A model generated the notes under the pieces. The model saw nothing but the letters and a program-made list of their open reading frames with translations, made no database searches and was not told the DNA's origin. DNA of 14,692 bases from Eshraghiella sp964405265. Its GTDB lineage: Bacteria > Bacillota > Clostridia > Lachnospirales > Lachnospiraceae. How positions within the stretch are numbered: the first letter of the stretch is position 1; the number at the start of each line of letters is the position of its first letter. This document shows, piece by piece, positions 1 through 6,520 of the stretch. The translations under genes and the position numbers were made by a program. Location: contig CAYONC010000024.1 of NCBI GenBank assembly GCA_964405265.1, forward strand, positions 1 to 14,692, written 5' to 3'.

Positions 1-36
1 TTATTGAGATTATTCAATATGCCGTTCAAAAAATAA
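1..36 (+). CDS. rplE: 50S ribosomal protein L5, C-terminal end only (partial)
   Basis: Only the last eleven codons and a TAA stop lie in the window; the gene begins upstream of base 1. The readable tail is LLRLFNMPFKK, which matches the characteristic L5 ending (leucine-rich helix, then G/N-M-P-F and a basic end). L5 binds 5S rRNA in the central protuberance of the 50S subunit. Its position directly before rpsN is the standard spc-operon order, which supports the call despite the short fragment. The gap to rpsN is 17 bases and contains the rpsN ribosome binding site. Confidence 0.85.
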   Translation, partial: LLRLFNMPFKK

Positions 37-53
37 TTTAGGAGGGAAATTCA

Positions 54-239
54 ATGGCTAAGACCTCAATGAAAATTAAACAGCAGCGTCCTGCTAAGTT
101 CTCTACAAGAGAGTATACAAGATGCAAAATATGCGGACGTCCACATGCTTATTTAAGAAAATACGGAATTTGCAGAATTTGCTTCCGCGAATTAGCATAC
201 AAAGGACAGATTCCCGGTGTAAAAAAAGCAAGCTGGTAA
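54..239 (+). CDS. rpsN: 30S ribosomal protein S14, zinc-binding (type Z)
   Basis: This 61-residue protein is the short, zinc-binding form of S14, which sits in the head of the 30S subunit near 16S rRNA and S3/S10. The zinc site is visible as two CxxC pairs, Cys24/Cys27 and Cys40/Cys43. The basic N-terminus and the GVKKASW end are typical of the family. The longer zinc-free S14 is about 90-100 residues and lacks these cysteines. An AGGAGG-type ribosome binding site lies at 40-45, eight bases before the ATG. It follows rplE and precedes rpsH, the usual spc order; in zinc-poor conditions many Firmicutes replace it with a zinc-free paralogue encoded elsewhere. Confidence 0.97.
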   Translation: MAKTSMKIKQQRPAKFSTREYTRCKICGRPHAYLRKYGICRICFRELAYKGQIPGVKKASW

Positions 240-255
240 AATACCGGACTGCACA

Positions 256-283
256 GGTAAGACAAACTGAGCTTTGTCTTACC
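256..283 (+). promoter_or_regulatory. Perfect 11-bp hairpin between rpsN and rpsH
   Basis: Bases 256-266 (GGTAAGACAAA) and 273-283 (TTTGTCTTACC) are exact reverse complements around a six-base loop. No T-tract follows, so a simple intrinsic terminator is unlikely. The rpsH ribosome binding site starts about 19 bases downstream. It could be an RNA processing site, an mRNA-stability element or a regulatory hairpin; the sequence alone does not decide. It lacks the internal loop expected of an S8-binding helix. Confidence 0.6.
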
Positions 284-318
284 AAGTTATGAAGAGATTA
301 TATAGGAGGACGAATCAG

Positions 319-714
319 ATGACAGATCCAATTGCAGATATGCTTACAAGAATTCGTAATGCAAATACATCAAAGCATGATACGGTTGATGTTCCGGCTT
401 CAAAAATGAAGAGTGCAATAGCTGAAATTCTTTTCAACGAAGGATATATTCAGAAATATGAACTTGTTGAAGACGGCAATTTCAAGAACATCCGTATCAC
501 ACTGAAGTATGGAAAAGATAAAAATGAAAAGATTATAACAGGACTTAAGAGAATTTCTAAGCCGGGTCTCCGTATTTACGCAGGCAAGGATGAGTTACCA
601 AGAGTTCTCGGAGGACTTGGTATAGCTATTATCTCTACCAACCAGGGCGTTGTTACTGACAAGCAGGCAAGAAAGCTTAATGTTGGCGGAGAAGTACTTG
701 CTTATATCTGGTAA
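319..714 (+). CDS. rpsH: 30S ribosomal protein S8
   Basis: S8 is a primary 16S rRNA-binding protein of the 30S platform and, in E. coli, the translational repressor of the spc operon. The start chosen is ATG 319, giving 131 residues that begin MTDPIADMLTRIRNA, the conserved S8 N-terminus, with AGGAGG at 304-309 ideally placed. An in-frame TTG at 274 would add 15 residues, but it falls inside the upstream hairpin and has no family support. The C-terminal half carries the conserved core: SKPGLRIY, LGGLGIAIIST, a Q-G-V-V-T-D segment and a final GGEVLAYIW. The 79-base gap from rpsN is longer than most in this operon and contains that hairpin. Confidence 0.97.
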   Translation: MTDPIADMLTRIRNANTSKHDTVDVPASKMKSAIAEILFNEGYIQKYELVEDGNFKNIRITLKYGKDKNEKIITGLKRISKPGLRIYAGKDELPRVLGGLGIAIISTNQGVVTDKQARKLNVGGEVLAYIW

Positions 715-775
715 CAGGATACAGGCAGACAATAATAACAGATATAATCTGTATTGAAATTAAGGAGGTAACGGC

Positions 776-1318
776 ATGTCACGTATCGGAAGAATGCCTA
801 TCGCTATACCTGCAGGTGTAACCGTGGATATAGCAGAAAATAACAAAGTGACTGTAAAAGGACCTAAGGGAACACTCGAAAGAGTATTGCCGGCAGGTAT
901 GGAAATTAAAGCAGAAGAAAATGTTATCAGTGTTTCAAGACCGGATGATACCAAGAAAATGAAGTCATTACATGGTCTTACAAGAACATTAATCAATAAC
1001 ATGGTAGTAGGTGTAACTGAAGGTTATGCCAAAAAGCTTGAAGTTAACGGTGTAGGATACAGAGCACAGAAAAACGGAAAGACATTAGTACTCAACCTTG
1101 GATATTCACATCCTGTTGAAATGACGGATCCTGAAGGAATTGAAGTAGAAGTTCCTGACCAGAATACCATTTTTGTAAAAGGTATTGACAAAGAAAAGGT
1201 TGGACAGTATGCAGCTGAAATCAGAAGCAAGAGAGAGCCTGAACCATACAAGGGCAAAGGTATTAAGTATGCTGATGAAGTTATCAGACGTAAAGTCGGT
1301 AAGACCGGTAAGAAGTAA
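776..1318 (+). CDS. rplF: 50S ribosomal protein L6
   Basis: This 180-residue protein has the normal L6 length. L6 binds 23S rRNA near the sarcin-ricin loop and the GTPase-associated centre. The two repeated L6 folds are evident. The N-terminal half starts MSRIGRMPIAIPAGVTV; the C-terminal half contains the conserved signature EIRSKREPEPYKGKGIKY followed by a basic tail. AAGGAGG at 762-768 precedes the ATG. The 61-base gap after rpsH contains a small ACAGAT/ATCTGT inverted repeat (738-752) of doubtful meaning. Confidence 0.97.
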   Translation: MSRIGRMPIAIPAGVTVDIAENNKVTVKGPKGTLERVLPAGMEIKAEENVISVSRPDDTKKMKSLHGLTRTLINNMVVGVTEGYAKKLEVNGVGYRAQKNGKTLVLNLGYSHPVEMTDPEGIEVEVPDQNTIFVKGIDKEKVGQYAAEIRSKREPEPYKGKGIKYADEVIRRKVGKTGKK

Positions 1319-1337
1319 TTAAAGGAGTGTATTAGAG

Positions 1338-1706
1338 ATGGTTAGCAAAGAATCAAGAGCTGAAGTTCGTATGAACAAGCATAGAAAAATTCGTAATCGT
1401 TTCAGCGGAACGGCTGAAAGACCAAGACTTGCTGTATTTAGAAGCAACAATCATATGTACGCTCAAATTATTGACGATACAGTTGGAAAGACTCTCTGTG
1501 CAGCATCAACAACCGAAAAGGAAGTTAAGGCTGAATTAGAGAAGACAAATGACGTTGCAGCAGCAGCCTACTTAGGAACAGTAATCGCAAAAAGAGCACT
1601 TGAAAACGGAATCACAACTGTTGTATATGACAGAGGCGGATTCATTTATCAGGGCAAAGTAAAAGCATTAGCAGAGGCAGCAAGAGAAGCTGGCCTTGAA
1701 TTCTAA
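1338..1706 (+). CDS. rplR: 50S ribosomal protein L18
   Basis: This 122-residue protein has the usual length of L18, which with L5 and L25 family proteins binds 5S rRNA and anchors it in the central protuberance. The basic, flexible N-terminus (KHRKIRNRFSGTAERPRLAVFR) contacts 5S rRNA. The core includes SNNHMYAQIIDD and the conserved ending with VYDRGG, YQGKVKALAEAAREAGL. AAGGAG at 1321-1326 lies eleven bases before the ATG, a somewhat long spacing. It sits between rplF and rpsE in the standard order, with only 19 bases after rplF. Confidence 0.97.
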   Translation: MVSKESRAEVRMNKHRKIRNRFSGTAERPRLAVFRSNNHMYAQIIDDTVGKTLCAASTTEKEVKAELEKTNDVAAAAYLGTVIAKRALENGITTVVYDRGGFIYQGKVKALAEAAREAGLEF

Positions 1707-1723
1707 GCAGGAAGGAGAAACGA

Positions 1724-2233
1724 ATGAGACATACAATTATTGATGCAAGCGCATTAGAATTAAATGAAAAAGTAGTATCAATTAAGCGTGTTACCAAAGT
1801 TGTTAAAGGTGGACGTCATATGAGATTCTCCGCACTTGTTGTAGTAGGAGACGGAAACGGACACGTTGGTGCCGGAATTGGTAAGGCGATTGAAATTCCT
1901 GAAGCAATACGTAAAGGAAAAGAAGATGCCATTAAGAAGCTTGTTTCAGTTCCTGTGGATGAGAACGGAACAATTCCGCATGACTATACCGGAAAATTCG
2001 GAAGTGCTTCAGTGCTTCTGAAGAAGGCGCCTGAAGGAACCGGTGTTATCGCCGGCGGTCCGGCACGTAGTGTAATAGAGCTTGCAGGAATCAGAAACAT
2101 CCGTACCAAATCATTAGGATCAAATAACAAACAGAACGTTGTTCTTGCTACAATTGAAGGCTTATCAAAGCTGAAGACACCGGAAGAAGTTGCAAAGCTT
2201 CGCGGTAAAACTGTTGAAGAGCTTTACAAATAA
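1724..2233 (+). CDS. rpsE: 30S ribosomal protein S5
   Basis: This 169-residue protein is S5, part of the 30S mRNA entry and decoding-fidelity region with S4 and S12. The N-terminal double-stranded RNA-binding-like domain includes EKVVSIKRVTKVVKGGRHMRFSALVVVGD and the glycine-rich GHVGAGIGKA. The C-terminal domain contains APEGTGVIAGGPARSVIELAGI and the KSLGSNN segment, all strongly conserved. GGAAGGAG at 1709-1716 precedes the ATG. The gene is 17 bases after rplR and 14 bases before rpmD, so these genes are almost certainly cotranscribed. Confidence 0.97.
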   Translation: MRHTIIDASALELNEKVVSIKRVTKVVKGGRHMRFSALVVVGDGNGHVGAGIGKAIEIPEAIRKGKEDAIKKLVSVPVDENGTIPHDYTGKFGSASVLLKKAPEGTGVIAGGPARSVIELAGIRNIRTKSLGSNNKQNVVLATIEGLSKLKTPEEVAKLRGKTVEELYK

Positions 2234-2247
2234 GGAGGTAGCAAAGA

Positions 2248-2430
2248 ATGGCAGATAAGTTAAAAGTAACATTAGTTAAATCAACAATTGGTGCTGTTCC
2301 AAAACATGTGAAAACAGTTGAAGCACTTGGACTTACAAAACTTAACAAGACAGTTGAATTACCTGCAAATGATGCAGTAAAAGGCATGATTGCACAGGTT
2401 AGACACTTAGTTAAGGTTGAAGAAGCATAA
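2248..2430 (+). CDS. rpmD: 50S ribosomal protein L30
   Basis: This 60-residue protein is bacterial L30, a small 23S rRNA-binding protein. It has the family's compact layout: KLKVTLVKSTIGAVPKHVKTVEALGL, followed by the helix and the strand LPANDAVKGMIAQVRHLVKVEE. AAGGAGG at 2232-2238 overlaps the end of the rpsE stop codon, so translation is probably coupled. The position between rpsE and rplO is standard. The length and sequence leave little alternative. Confidence 0.96.
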   Translation: MADKLKVTLVKSTIGAVPKHVKTVEALGLTKLNKTVELPANDAVKGMIAQVRHLVKVEEA

Positions 2431-2452
2431 TATCTGAATAGGAGGTGTAAAA

Positions 2453-2893
2453 ATGGATTTATCAAATTTACAGCCTGCAGCAGGATCTAAGCAGAGTGAT
2501 AATTTCAGAAGAGGCCGTGGACACGGTTCAGGAAATGGTAAGACAGCCGGTAAGGGTCATAAAGGACAGAAAGCACGTTCAGGTGCTCCGAGACCGGGAT
2601 TTGAAGGCGGTCAGATGCCATTATACAGAAGAATACCTAAGAGAGGTTTTACAAACAGAAACAGCCTTGAAATAGTAGGTATCAACTTAAAGGCATTAGA
2701 AAGCTTTGAAGATGGTGCAGTTGTAACGGTTGATTCATTAATCGAATCAGGAATTGTTAAGAATCCGAAAGATGGAGTAAAGATTCTCGGTAATGGCGAA
2801 TTAACGAAGAAGCTTACCGTTAAGGCTAACGCTTTCAGTGCAAAGGCTCAGGAAAAAATTGAGGCTCTTGGCGGAACCTGTGAGGTGATTTAA
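2453..2893 (+). CDS. rplO: 50S ribosomal protein L15
   Basis: This 146-residue protein is L15, a late-assembling 50S protein with an extended, glycine- and arginine-rich N-terminus that threads into 23S rRNA. That segment is visible at about residues 17-45 (RRGRGHGSGNGKTAGKGHKG, then ARSGAPRPGFEGGQMPL). A globular C-terminal domain includes LGNGELTKKLTVKANAFSAKA and ends with the conserved GG-x-EVI. AGGAGG lies at 2440-2445. The TAA stop shares its last base with the secY ATG (TAATG), which implies translational coupling of secY to rplO. Confidence 0.97.
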   Translation: MDLSNLQPAAGSKQSDNFRRGRGHGSGNGKTAGKGHKGQKARSGAPRPGFEGGQMPLYRRIPKRGFTNRNSLEIVGINLKALESFEDGAVVTVDSLIESGIVKNPKDGVKILGNGELTKKLTVKANAFSAKAQEKIEALGGTCEVI

Positions 2894-4224
2894 TGTTTAA
2901 AACATTAGCAAATGCTTTTAGACTTAAAGAAATCAGAACAAAAATATTTTTTACATTTTTAATGCTTATCGTTGTCAGGTTTGGAAGTCTTCTTCCAATA
3001 CCCGGCATCGACAGGACACAGTTAGCCGCACTGTTCAACGGAGATGCGTTTGAAATGGTGGATGCCTTTACCGGAGGTTCACTTACACAGATGAATGTTT
3101 TTGCATTGAGCATCACACCATACATTACATCTTCGATTATTATGCAGCTTCTTACGATAGCAATACCAAAGCTTGAAGAAATGCAGAAGGATGGAGAAGA
3201 CGGCAGAAAGAAAATAGCAACAATAACGAGATATGTAACGGTAGGCCTTGCCTTAATCCAGAGTATCGCAATGGTTATCGGATTCGGAAGATCAGGACTT
3301 ATTGAAGGATATTCCTCAATGTCAGGATTTGAAAAAGTAAGAATATCAATAACAATGATATCAATACTTACGGCAGGTTCGGCACTCCTTATGTGGATTG
3401 GTGAAAGAATTACCGAAAAGGGAATCGGAAACGGTATTTCCATTATCCTTGTTATTAATATCCTTTCACGTATGCCGCAGGATTTTATTTCACTTTATAA
3501 GACATTTATCAAAGGCGAAGGTGTCCTTAAGGCAACGGTTGCGGTACTTATAATTGCAGCCGTAATATTGGGAACTATTTTTCTTACCATACTGTTGTGC
3601 GGCGGAGAGAGAAGAATTCCGGTACAGTATTCCAAGAAGATACAGGGAAGAAAGACATATGGCGGACAGTCATCATGTATTCCTCTCAAGGTGAACACGG
3701 CGGGAGTCATTCCGGTAATTTTTGCACAGTCAATTATGACATTCCCGATGCTTATCATACAGTTCGTTAAACCGAACTTTGATTACAGCACCGTAGGCGG
3801 AAAAATTGTAAGAATGTTATCATCAAACACATGGTTCAACAGAAATAACATGATATATACATTAGGCGTGCTGATATATATTGCTCTGATATTTTTCTTC
3901 GCATATTTTTATACTTCAATTACGTTTAATCCGGTTGAAGTGGCGAATAACATGAAGAAAAGCGGAGGATTTATACCGGGCATAAGGCCGGGAAAACCTA
4001 CGTCCGATTATATGACAAAAATTCTTAACAGAATTATTTTCATCGGAGCGATTGGTCTCATGATTGTAGCACTTATACCTATTATATGTTCAGGATTGTT
4101 TAATGCCGATGTATCATTTGGAGGTACTTCACTTATAATTATTGTCGGTGTTATTCTTGAAACATTCAGGCAGTTGGAATCCCAGATGGTTGTCAGGGAT
4201 TATAAAGGTTTCTTAAAACAGTAA
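2893..4224 (+). CDS. secY: Protein translocase subunit SecY
   Basis: SecY is the channel subunit of the SecYEG translocon in the cytoplasmic membrane. It exports unfolded preproteins with SecA and inserts membrane proteins with the signal recognition particle. The 443 residues contain about ten hydrophobic membrane segments. Visible landmarks are the N-terminal FRLKEIRTKIFFTF, the plug region after the first segment (GGSLTQMNVFALSITPYITSS), the basic cytosolic loop near residues 237-252 (GERRIPVQYSKK), the second large basic cytosolic loop (GFIPGIRPGKPTSDY), and the C-terminal LESQMVVRDYKGFL. The ATG overlaps the rplO stop by one base, with GAGGTG at 2882-2887 as ribosome binding site. A long open frame on the opposite strand inside this gene is only a shadow of its codon composition. 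Confidence 0.98.
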   Translation: MFKTLANAFRLKEIRTKIFFTFLMLIVVRFGSLLPIPGIDRTQLAALFNGDAFEMVDAFTGGSLTQMNVFALSITPYITSSIIMQLLTIAIPKLEEMQKDGEDGRKKIATITRYVTVGLALIQSIAMVIGFGRSGLIEGYSSMSGFEKVRISITMISILTAGSALLMWIGERITEKGIGNGISIILVINILSRMPQDFISLYKTFIKGEGVLKATVAVLIIAAVILGTIFLTILLCGGERRIPVQYSKKIQGRKTYGGQSSCIPLKVNTAGVIPVIFAQSIMTFPMLIIQFVKPNFDYSTVGGKIVRMLSSNTWFNRNNMIYTLGVLIYIALIFFFAYFYTSITFNPVEVANNMKKSGGFIPGIRPGKPTSDYMTKILNRIIFIGAIGLMIVALIPIICSGLFNADVSFGGTSLIIIVGVILETFRQLESQMVVRDYKGFLKQ

Positions 4225-4245
4225 TCGGAAACAGGAGGCTGAATT

Positions 4246-4890
4246 ATGAAAATTATCATGTTGGGTGCACCCGGAGCAGGCAAAGGTACACAGGCAGATA
4301 AAATCTGTGATAAGTACGGAATACCTCATATCTCAACAGGAGATATATTCAGGGCTAACATAAAAAATAATACAGAGCTTGGACAGAAAGCAAAATCATA
4401 TATGGACAAGGGAGAGCTTGTACCTGATGAGCTGGTGGTTGACTTAGTTGTTGACAGAATCAAGGCAGATGACTGTAAAAACGGATATGTTCTGGATGGA
4501 TTTCCAAGAACAATTCCACAGGCGGAAGCATTGGATAAAGCACTTTCTGCAATCAATGATAAAGTTGATTTTGCAATTAACGTGGAAGTGCCGGATGAAA
4601 ACATCATAAACCGTATGTCAGGAAGGCGTGCCTGCGTATCATGCGGAGCAACCTATCATATCGTTCATATCCCTACGAAAGTAGAAGGAATATGTGATAA
4701 ATGCGGTGCCGGACTGATTCTCCGTGATGATGACAAGCCGGAAACGGTCAAAAACCGGCTTAATGTATATCATGAACAGACACAGCCGCTTATTGATTAT
4801 TATACGGATAAAAAGGTTCTTCATGAAGTTGACGGAACTAAGGAAATGGAAGCCGTATTCGGCGACATAGTTTCAATACTGGGAGAATAA
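4246..4890 (+). CDS. adk: Adenylate kinase, zinc-lid type
   Basis: Adenylate kinase catalyses ATP + AMP = 2 ADP in the cytosol and balances the adenine nucleotide pool. The 214-residue length matches the long-lid bacterial form. The P-loop GAPGAGKGTQ spans residues 7-16. The AMP-binding segment holds STGDIFRA and the nucleotide-core motif DGFPRT is at 84-89. The lid carries four cysteines, Cys130, Cys133, Cys150 and Cys153, in two CxxC pairs, the structural zinc site known from Gram-positive adenylate kinases. The region after the lid contains the conserved arginine of VKNRLNVYHEQT. AGGAGG is at 4232-4237. It lies 21 bases after secY and two bases before map, as in many Firmicutes. Confidence 0.98.
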   Translation: MKIIMLGAPGAGKGTQADKICDKYGIPHISTGDIFRANIKNNTELGQKAKSYMDKGELVPDELVVDLVVDRIKADDCKNGYVLDGFPRTIPQAEALDKALSAINDKVDFAINVEVPDENIINRMSGRRACVSCGATYHIVHIPTKVEGICDKCGAGLILRDDDKPETVKNRLNVYHEQTQPLIDYYTDKKVLHEVDGTKEMEAVFGDIVSILGE

Positions 4891-4892
4891 GA

Positions 4893-5657
4893 ATGTCTGT
4901 ATCAGTTAAGACTTCAAGGGAAATTGAACTGATGCGTGAAGCCGGAAGAATTCTTGCATCAGTTCATGATGAACTTGGTAAAATTATAAAGCCGGGAATA
5001 TCAACATATGAAATAGATAAAGAAGGAGAAAGATTAATCCGAGGTTATGGGTGCATCCCTTCTTTTCTTGATTATAACGGATATCCTGCTTCAATATGTG
5101 TATCAGTTAATGAGGAAGTTGTACATGGTATACCTTCCCCGAAAAGAATATTAAAAGACGGAGATATCGTAAGCCTTGATGCCGGAGTAATATACAAAGG
5201 ATATCATTCGGATGCAGCAAGAACTTACGGAGTAGGAAGCATAAAACCTGAAGCTGAAAGGTTAATAAAAATAACCGAACAAAGCTTTTTTGAAGGCATA
5301 AAAAATATAAAAGCCGGATGTCATCTTCATGAGATATCCAATGCAATAGCAGAATATGCTGAAAAGGCGGGGTACGGAGTTGTCAGGGATTTATGCGGTC
5401 ACGGAATAGGAACGCATCTTCATGAAAGTCCGGATATTCCCAATAACAGACAGAAAAGCCGGGGAATAAAACTTCAGGCAGGAATGACACTTGCTGTTGA
5501 ACCCATGATAAACATGGGAACATACAGGGTATGCTGGCTGGATGACGGATGGACCGTAGTCACGTATGACGGTTCTTTATCGGCACATTACGAAAATACA
5601 ATATTGATAACCGAAGAAGGATGCGAAATTCTTTCTCTCAATATGAAAGTGGAGTAA
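4893..5657 (+). CDS. map: Type I methionine aminopeptidase
   Basis: This enzyme removes the initiator methionine from nascent proteins whose second residue is small. The 254 residues match the type I bacterial form without an N-terminal zinc extension. All expected metal ligands can be placed: Asp96 (SLDAG), Asp107 (HSDAARTY), His170 (CGHGIGTHLHE), Glu203 (AVEPM) and Glu234 (HYENT). His78 in VVHGIP is the usual substrate-binding histidine. The ribosome binding site GGGAG (4881-4885) lies within the last codons of adk, so translation is coupled to it. The stop codon touches the next small gene. Confidence 0.98.
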   Translation: MSVSVKTSREIELMREAGRILASVHDELGKIIKPGISTYEIDKEGERLIRGYGCIPSFLDYNGYPASICVSVNEEVVHGIPSPKRILKDGDIVSLDAGVIYKGYHSDAARTYGVGSIKPEAERLIKITEQSFFEGIKNIKAGCHLHEISNAIAEYAEKAGYGVVRDLCGHGIGTHLHESPDIPNNRQKSRGIKLQAGMTLAVEPMINMGTYRVCWLDDGWTVVTYDGSLSAHYENTILITEEGCEILSLNMKVE

Positions 5658-5662
5658 TGAAA

Positions 5663-5965
5663 ATGTCAGGACAATACACTGGTTGTATGTGCATGGCAAC
5701 GGCAGGGCACGATAAAGGCACTTATTATATTATAACGGATGACAAAAACGGTATCCGGGTAGCAGACGGCAGACTTAAAAAGGTGGGGAACCCAAAGCTT
5801 AAGAATATCAGGCATCTTGAAATAATAGATTATAGAGATGAGCAGATTGCTGATAAAATCAGAAAGAACCGGCTCCACGATGAGGATATAAAGTATTCCA
5901 TTAAAAAATATCTGAACCATATTAAGAAACGGCAGGAGGCAGAAGAATGTCAAAAACAGATGTAA
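5663..5965 (+). CDS. KOW-domain RNA-binding protein, L14e-like
   Basis: This protein of about 100 residues begins with a KOW-type segment (GCMCMATAGHDKGTYYIITD) and continues with a basic, helix-prone C-terminal half rich in Lys, Arg and Ile. Small KOW proteins at exactly this place, between map and infA, are common in Firmicutes and resemble the archaeal/eukaryotic L14e/L27e group; B. subtilis has YbzG at the equivalent position. RNA or ribosome binding is inferred from the domain and the context; I know of no established function. Two ATGs compete. ATG 5657 overlaps the map stop (TAATG) but lies only two bases after the nearest GGAG (5651-5654). ATG 5663 has that GGAG at an eight-base spacing and is preferred. 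The 3' end overlaps infA by 19 bases. Confidence 0.85.
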   Translation: MSGQYTGCMCMATAGHDKGTYYIITDDKNGIRVADGRLKKVGNPKLKNIRHLEIIDYRDEQIADKIRKNRLHDEDIKYSIKKYLNHIKKRQEAEECQKQM

Positions 5966-6165
5966 TTGAAATAGAAGGAACCGTTATTGAAAAACTTCCT
6001 AATGCAATGTTTCAGGTTGAACTTGAAAACGGACATAAGGTACTGGCACACATAAGCGGTAAACTCAGAATGAACTACATCAGAATTATTCCTGGTGACA
6101 AGGTTACACTTGAGTTATCTCCATATGATCTTTCAAAAGGAAGAATTATCTGGAGAGATAAATAA
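5947..6165 (+). CDS. infA: Translation initiation factor IF-1
   Basis: IF-1 binds the 30S A site and, with IF-2 and IF-3, controls initiator tRNA selection. The 72-residue length is exact for the family. The single S1-like OB fold is clear: DVIEIEGTVIEKLPNAMFQV, then ENGHKVLAHISGKLRMNYIRI, the loop PGDKVTLELSPYDLSKGRI, and a short basic end. GGCAGGAGG (5932-5940) lies within the end of the KOW gene, and the two genes overlap by 19 bases in different frames. It is the last gene of the spc-type transcript before a structured gap with a promoter. Confidence 0.98.
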   Translation: MSKTDVIEIEGTVIEKLPNAMFQVELENGHKVLAHISGKLRMNYIRIIPGDKVTLELSPYDLSKGRIIWRDK

Positions 6166-6181
6166 AATAATAAATTTCTAC

Positions 6182-6210
6182 TTGTAAACATAATAATCGT
6201 GTGATATACT
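6182..6210 (+). promoter_or_regulatory. Sigma-A-type promoter upstream of rpmJ
   Basis: A -35 element TTGTAA (6182-6187) is separated by exactly 17 bases from a -10 element TATACT (6205-6210). Transcription would start near 6217. This would drive the rpmJ-rpsM-rpsK-rpsD-rpoA-rplQ unit independently of the spc genes. The match is good (four of six and five of six to consensus), and the placement in an AT-rich intergenic gap supports it. Confidence 0.65.
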
Positions 6211-6229
6211 ATCACTCGGACGTTTTTTT
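6198..6229 (+). terminator. Possible intrinsic terminator after infA, overlapping the rpmJ promoter
   Basis: GTGAT (6201-6205) pairs with ATCAC (6211-6215) around a five-base loop. CGT (6198-6200) can also pair with ACG (6220-6222), leaving a four-base bulge. Seven T residues follow at 6223-6229. This has the layout of a weak terminator for readthrough from infA. The stem includes the -10 hexamer of the next promoter, so transcripts started there would lack the hairpin. The stem is short, so confidence is limited. Confidence 0.4.
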
Positions 6230-6258
6230 CAACTTTTATTATATGAAAGTTGCTTTTT
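6230..6258 (+). terminator. Second terminator-like hairpin in the rpmJ leader
   Basis: CAACTTT (6230-6236) and AAAGTTG (6246-6252) form a perfect 7-bp stem with a nine-base AT-rich loop, followed by C and five T residues (6254-6258). It begins about 13 bases after the predicted rpmJ transcription start. It may add to termination of the infA transcript or act as an attenuator for the alpha operon. The stem is AT-rich and therefore weak. Confidence 0.4.
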
Positions 6259-6277
6259 CGTAGAAAGGAGGATTTCC

Positions 6278-6391
6278 ATGAAGGTTAGATCATCAGTAAA
6301 ACCTATTTGTGAAAAATGCAAAGTCATTAAGAGAAAAGGAAATATAATGATTATCTGCGAAAATCCTAAGCATAAGCAGAGACAGGGATAA
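6278..6391 (+). CDS. rpmJ: 50S ribosomal protein L36, zinc-binding (C+) form
   Basis: This 37-residue gene encodes the smallest large-subunit protein, which binds 23S rRNA near the peptidyl transferase region. The start is MKVRSSVKPICEKCK and the end KHKQRQG, exactly the family length. The zinc ligands are Cys11, Cys14, Cys27 and His32, making it the zinc-containing form. AAAGGAGG at 6265-6272 lies five bases before the ATG. It is the first gene after the internal promoter at 6182-6210 and is followed by a 129-base structured gap before rpsM. Confidence 0.97.
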   Translation: MKVRSSVKPICEKCKVIKRKGNIMIICENPKHKQRQG

Positions 6392-6393
6392 TT

Positions 6394-6520
6394 CTGTTTT
6401 TTATGCAGGAAACAGCGCTATTGTTATGCGGCTGCAGTGGCGAACCACCAGGGTGTGTTGTCAGCCACTTAAAATAAATTTATATAACAACATTATAAGA
6501 CAAATGGAGGTGTAACGCAC
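6394..6520 (+). promoter_or_regulatory. Structured leader upstream of rpsM (candidate alpha-operon regulatory RNA)
   Basis: The 129-base rpmJ-rpsM gap contains several pairings. CTGTTT (6394-6399) pairs with AAACAG (6410-6415). GGCTG (6430-6434) pairs with CAGCC (6462-6466), enclosing a GTGG-CGAA-CCAC hairpin (6437-6448). Alternatively AGTGGC (6436-6441) pairs with GCCACT (6464-6469); the two folds exclude each other. TGTTGT (6456-6461), inside the loop of the second fold, can pair with ACAACA (6487-6492), which would make a pseudoknot. The rpsM ribosome binding site is GGAGG at 6506-6510. In E. coli, S4 represses this operon through a pseudoknot at the rpsM start, so an analogous role is plausible but is only inference here. 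Confidence 0.45.

Noticed and set aside
274..318. TTG start at 274 for an N-terminally extended S8
   Set aside because: The added residues have no family support and start inside a hairpin; ATG 319 has an ideal ribosome binding site and the conserved S8 N-terminus.
738..752. TATAAT (743-748) inside a small inverted repeat before rplF
   Set aside because: No -35 element at a suitable distance; the 6-bp repeat with a three-base loop is likely chance in AT-rich DNA.
2835..3443. Long open frame on the - strand inside rplO/secY
   Set aside because: It is antisense to an unmistakable secY, has no ribosome binding site of note and no recognisable protein features; it follows from secY codon composition.
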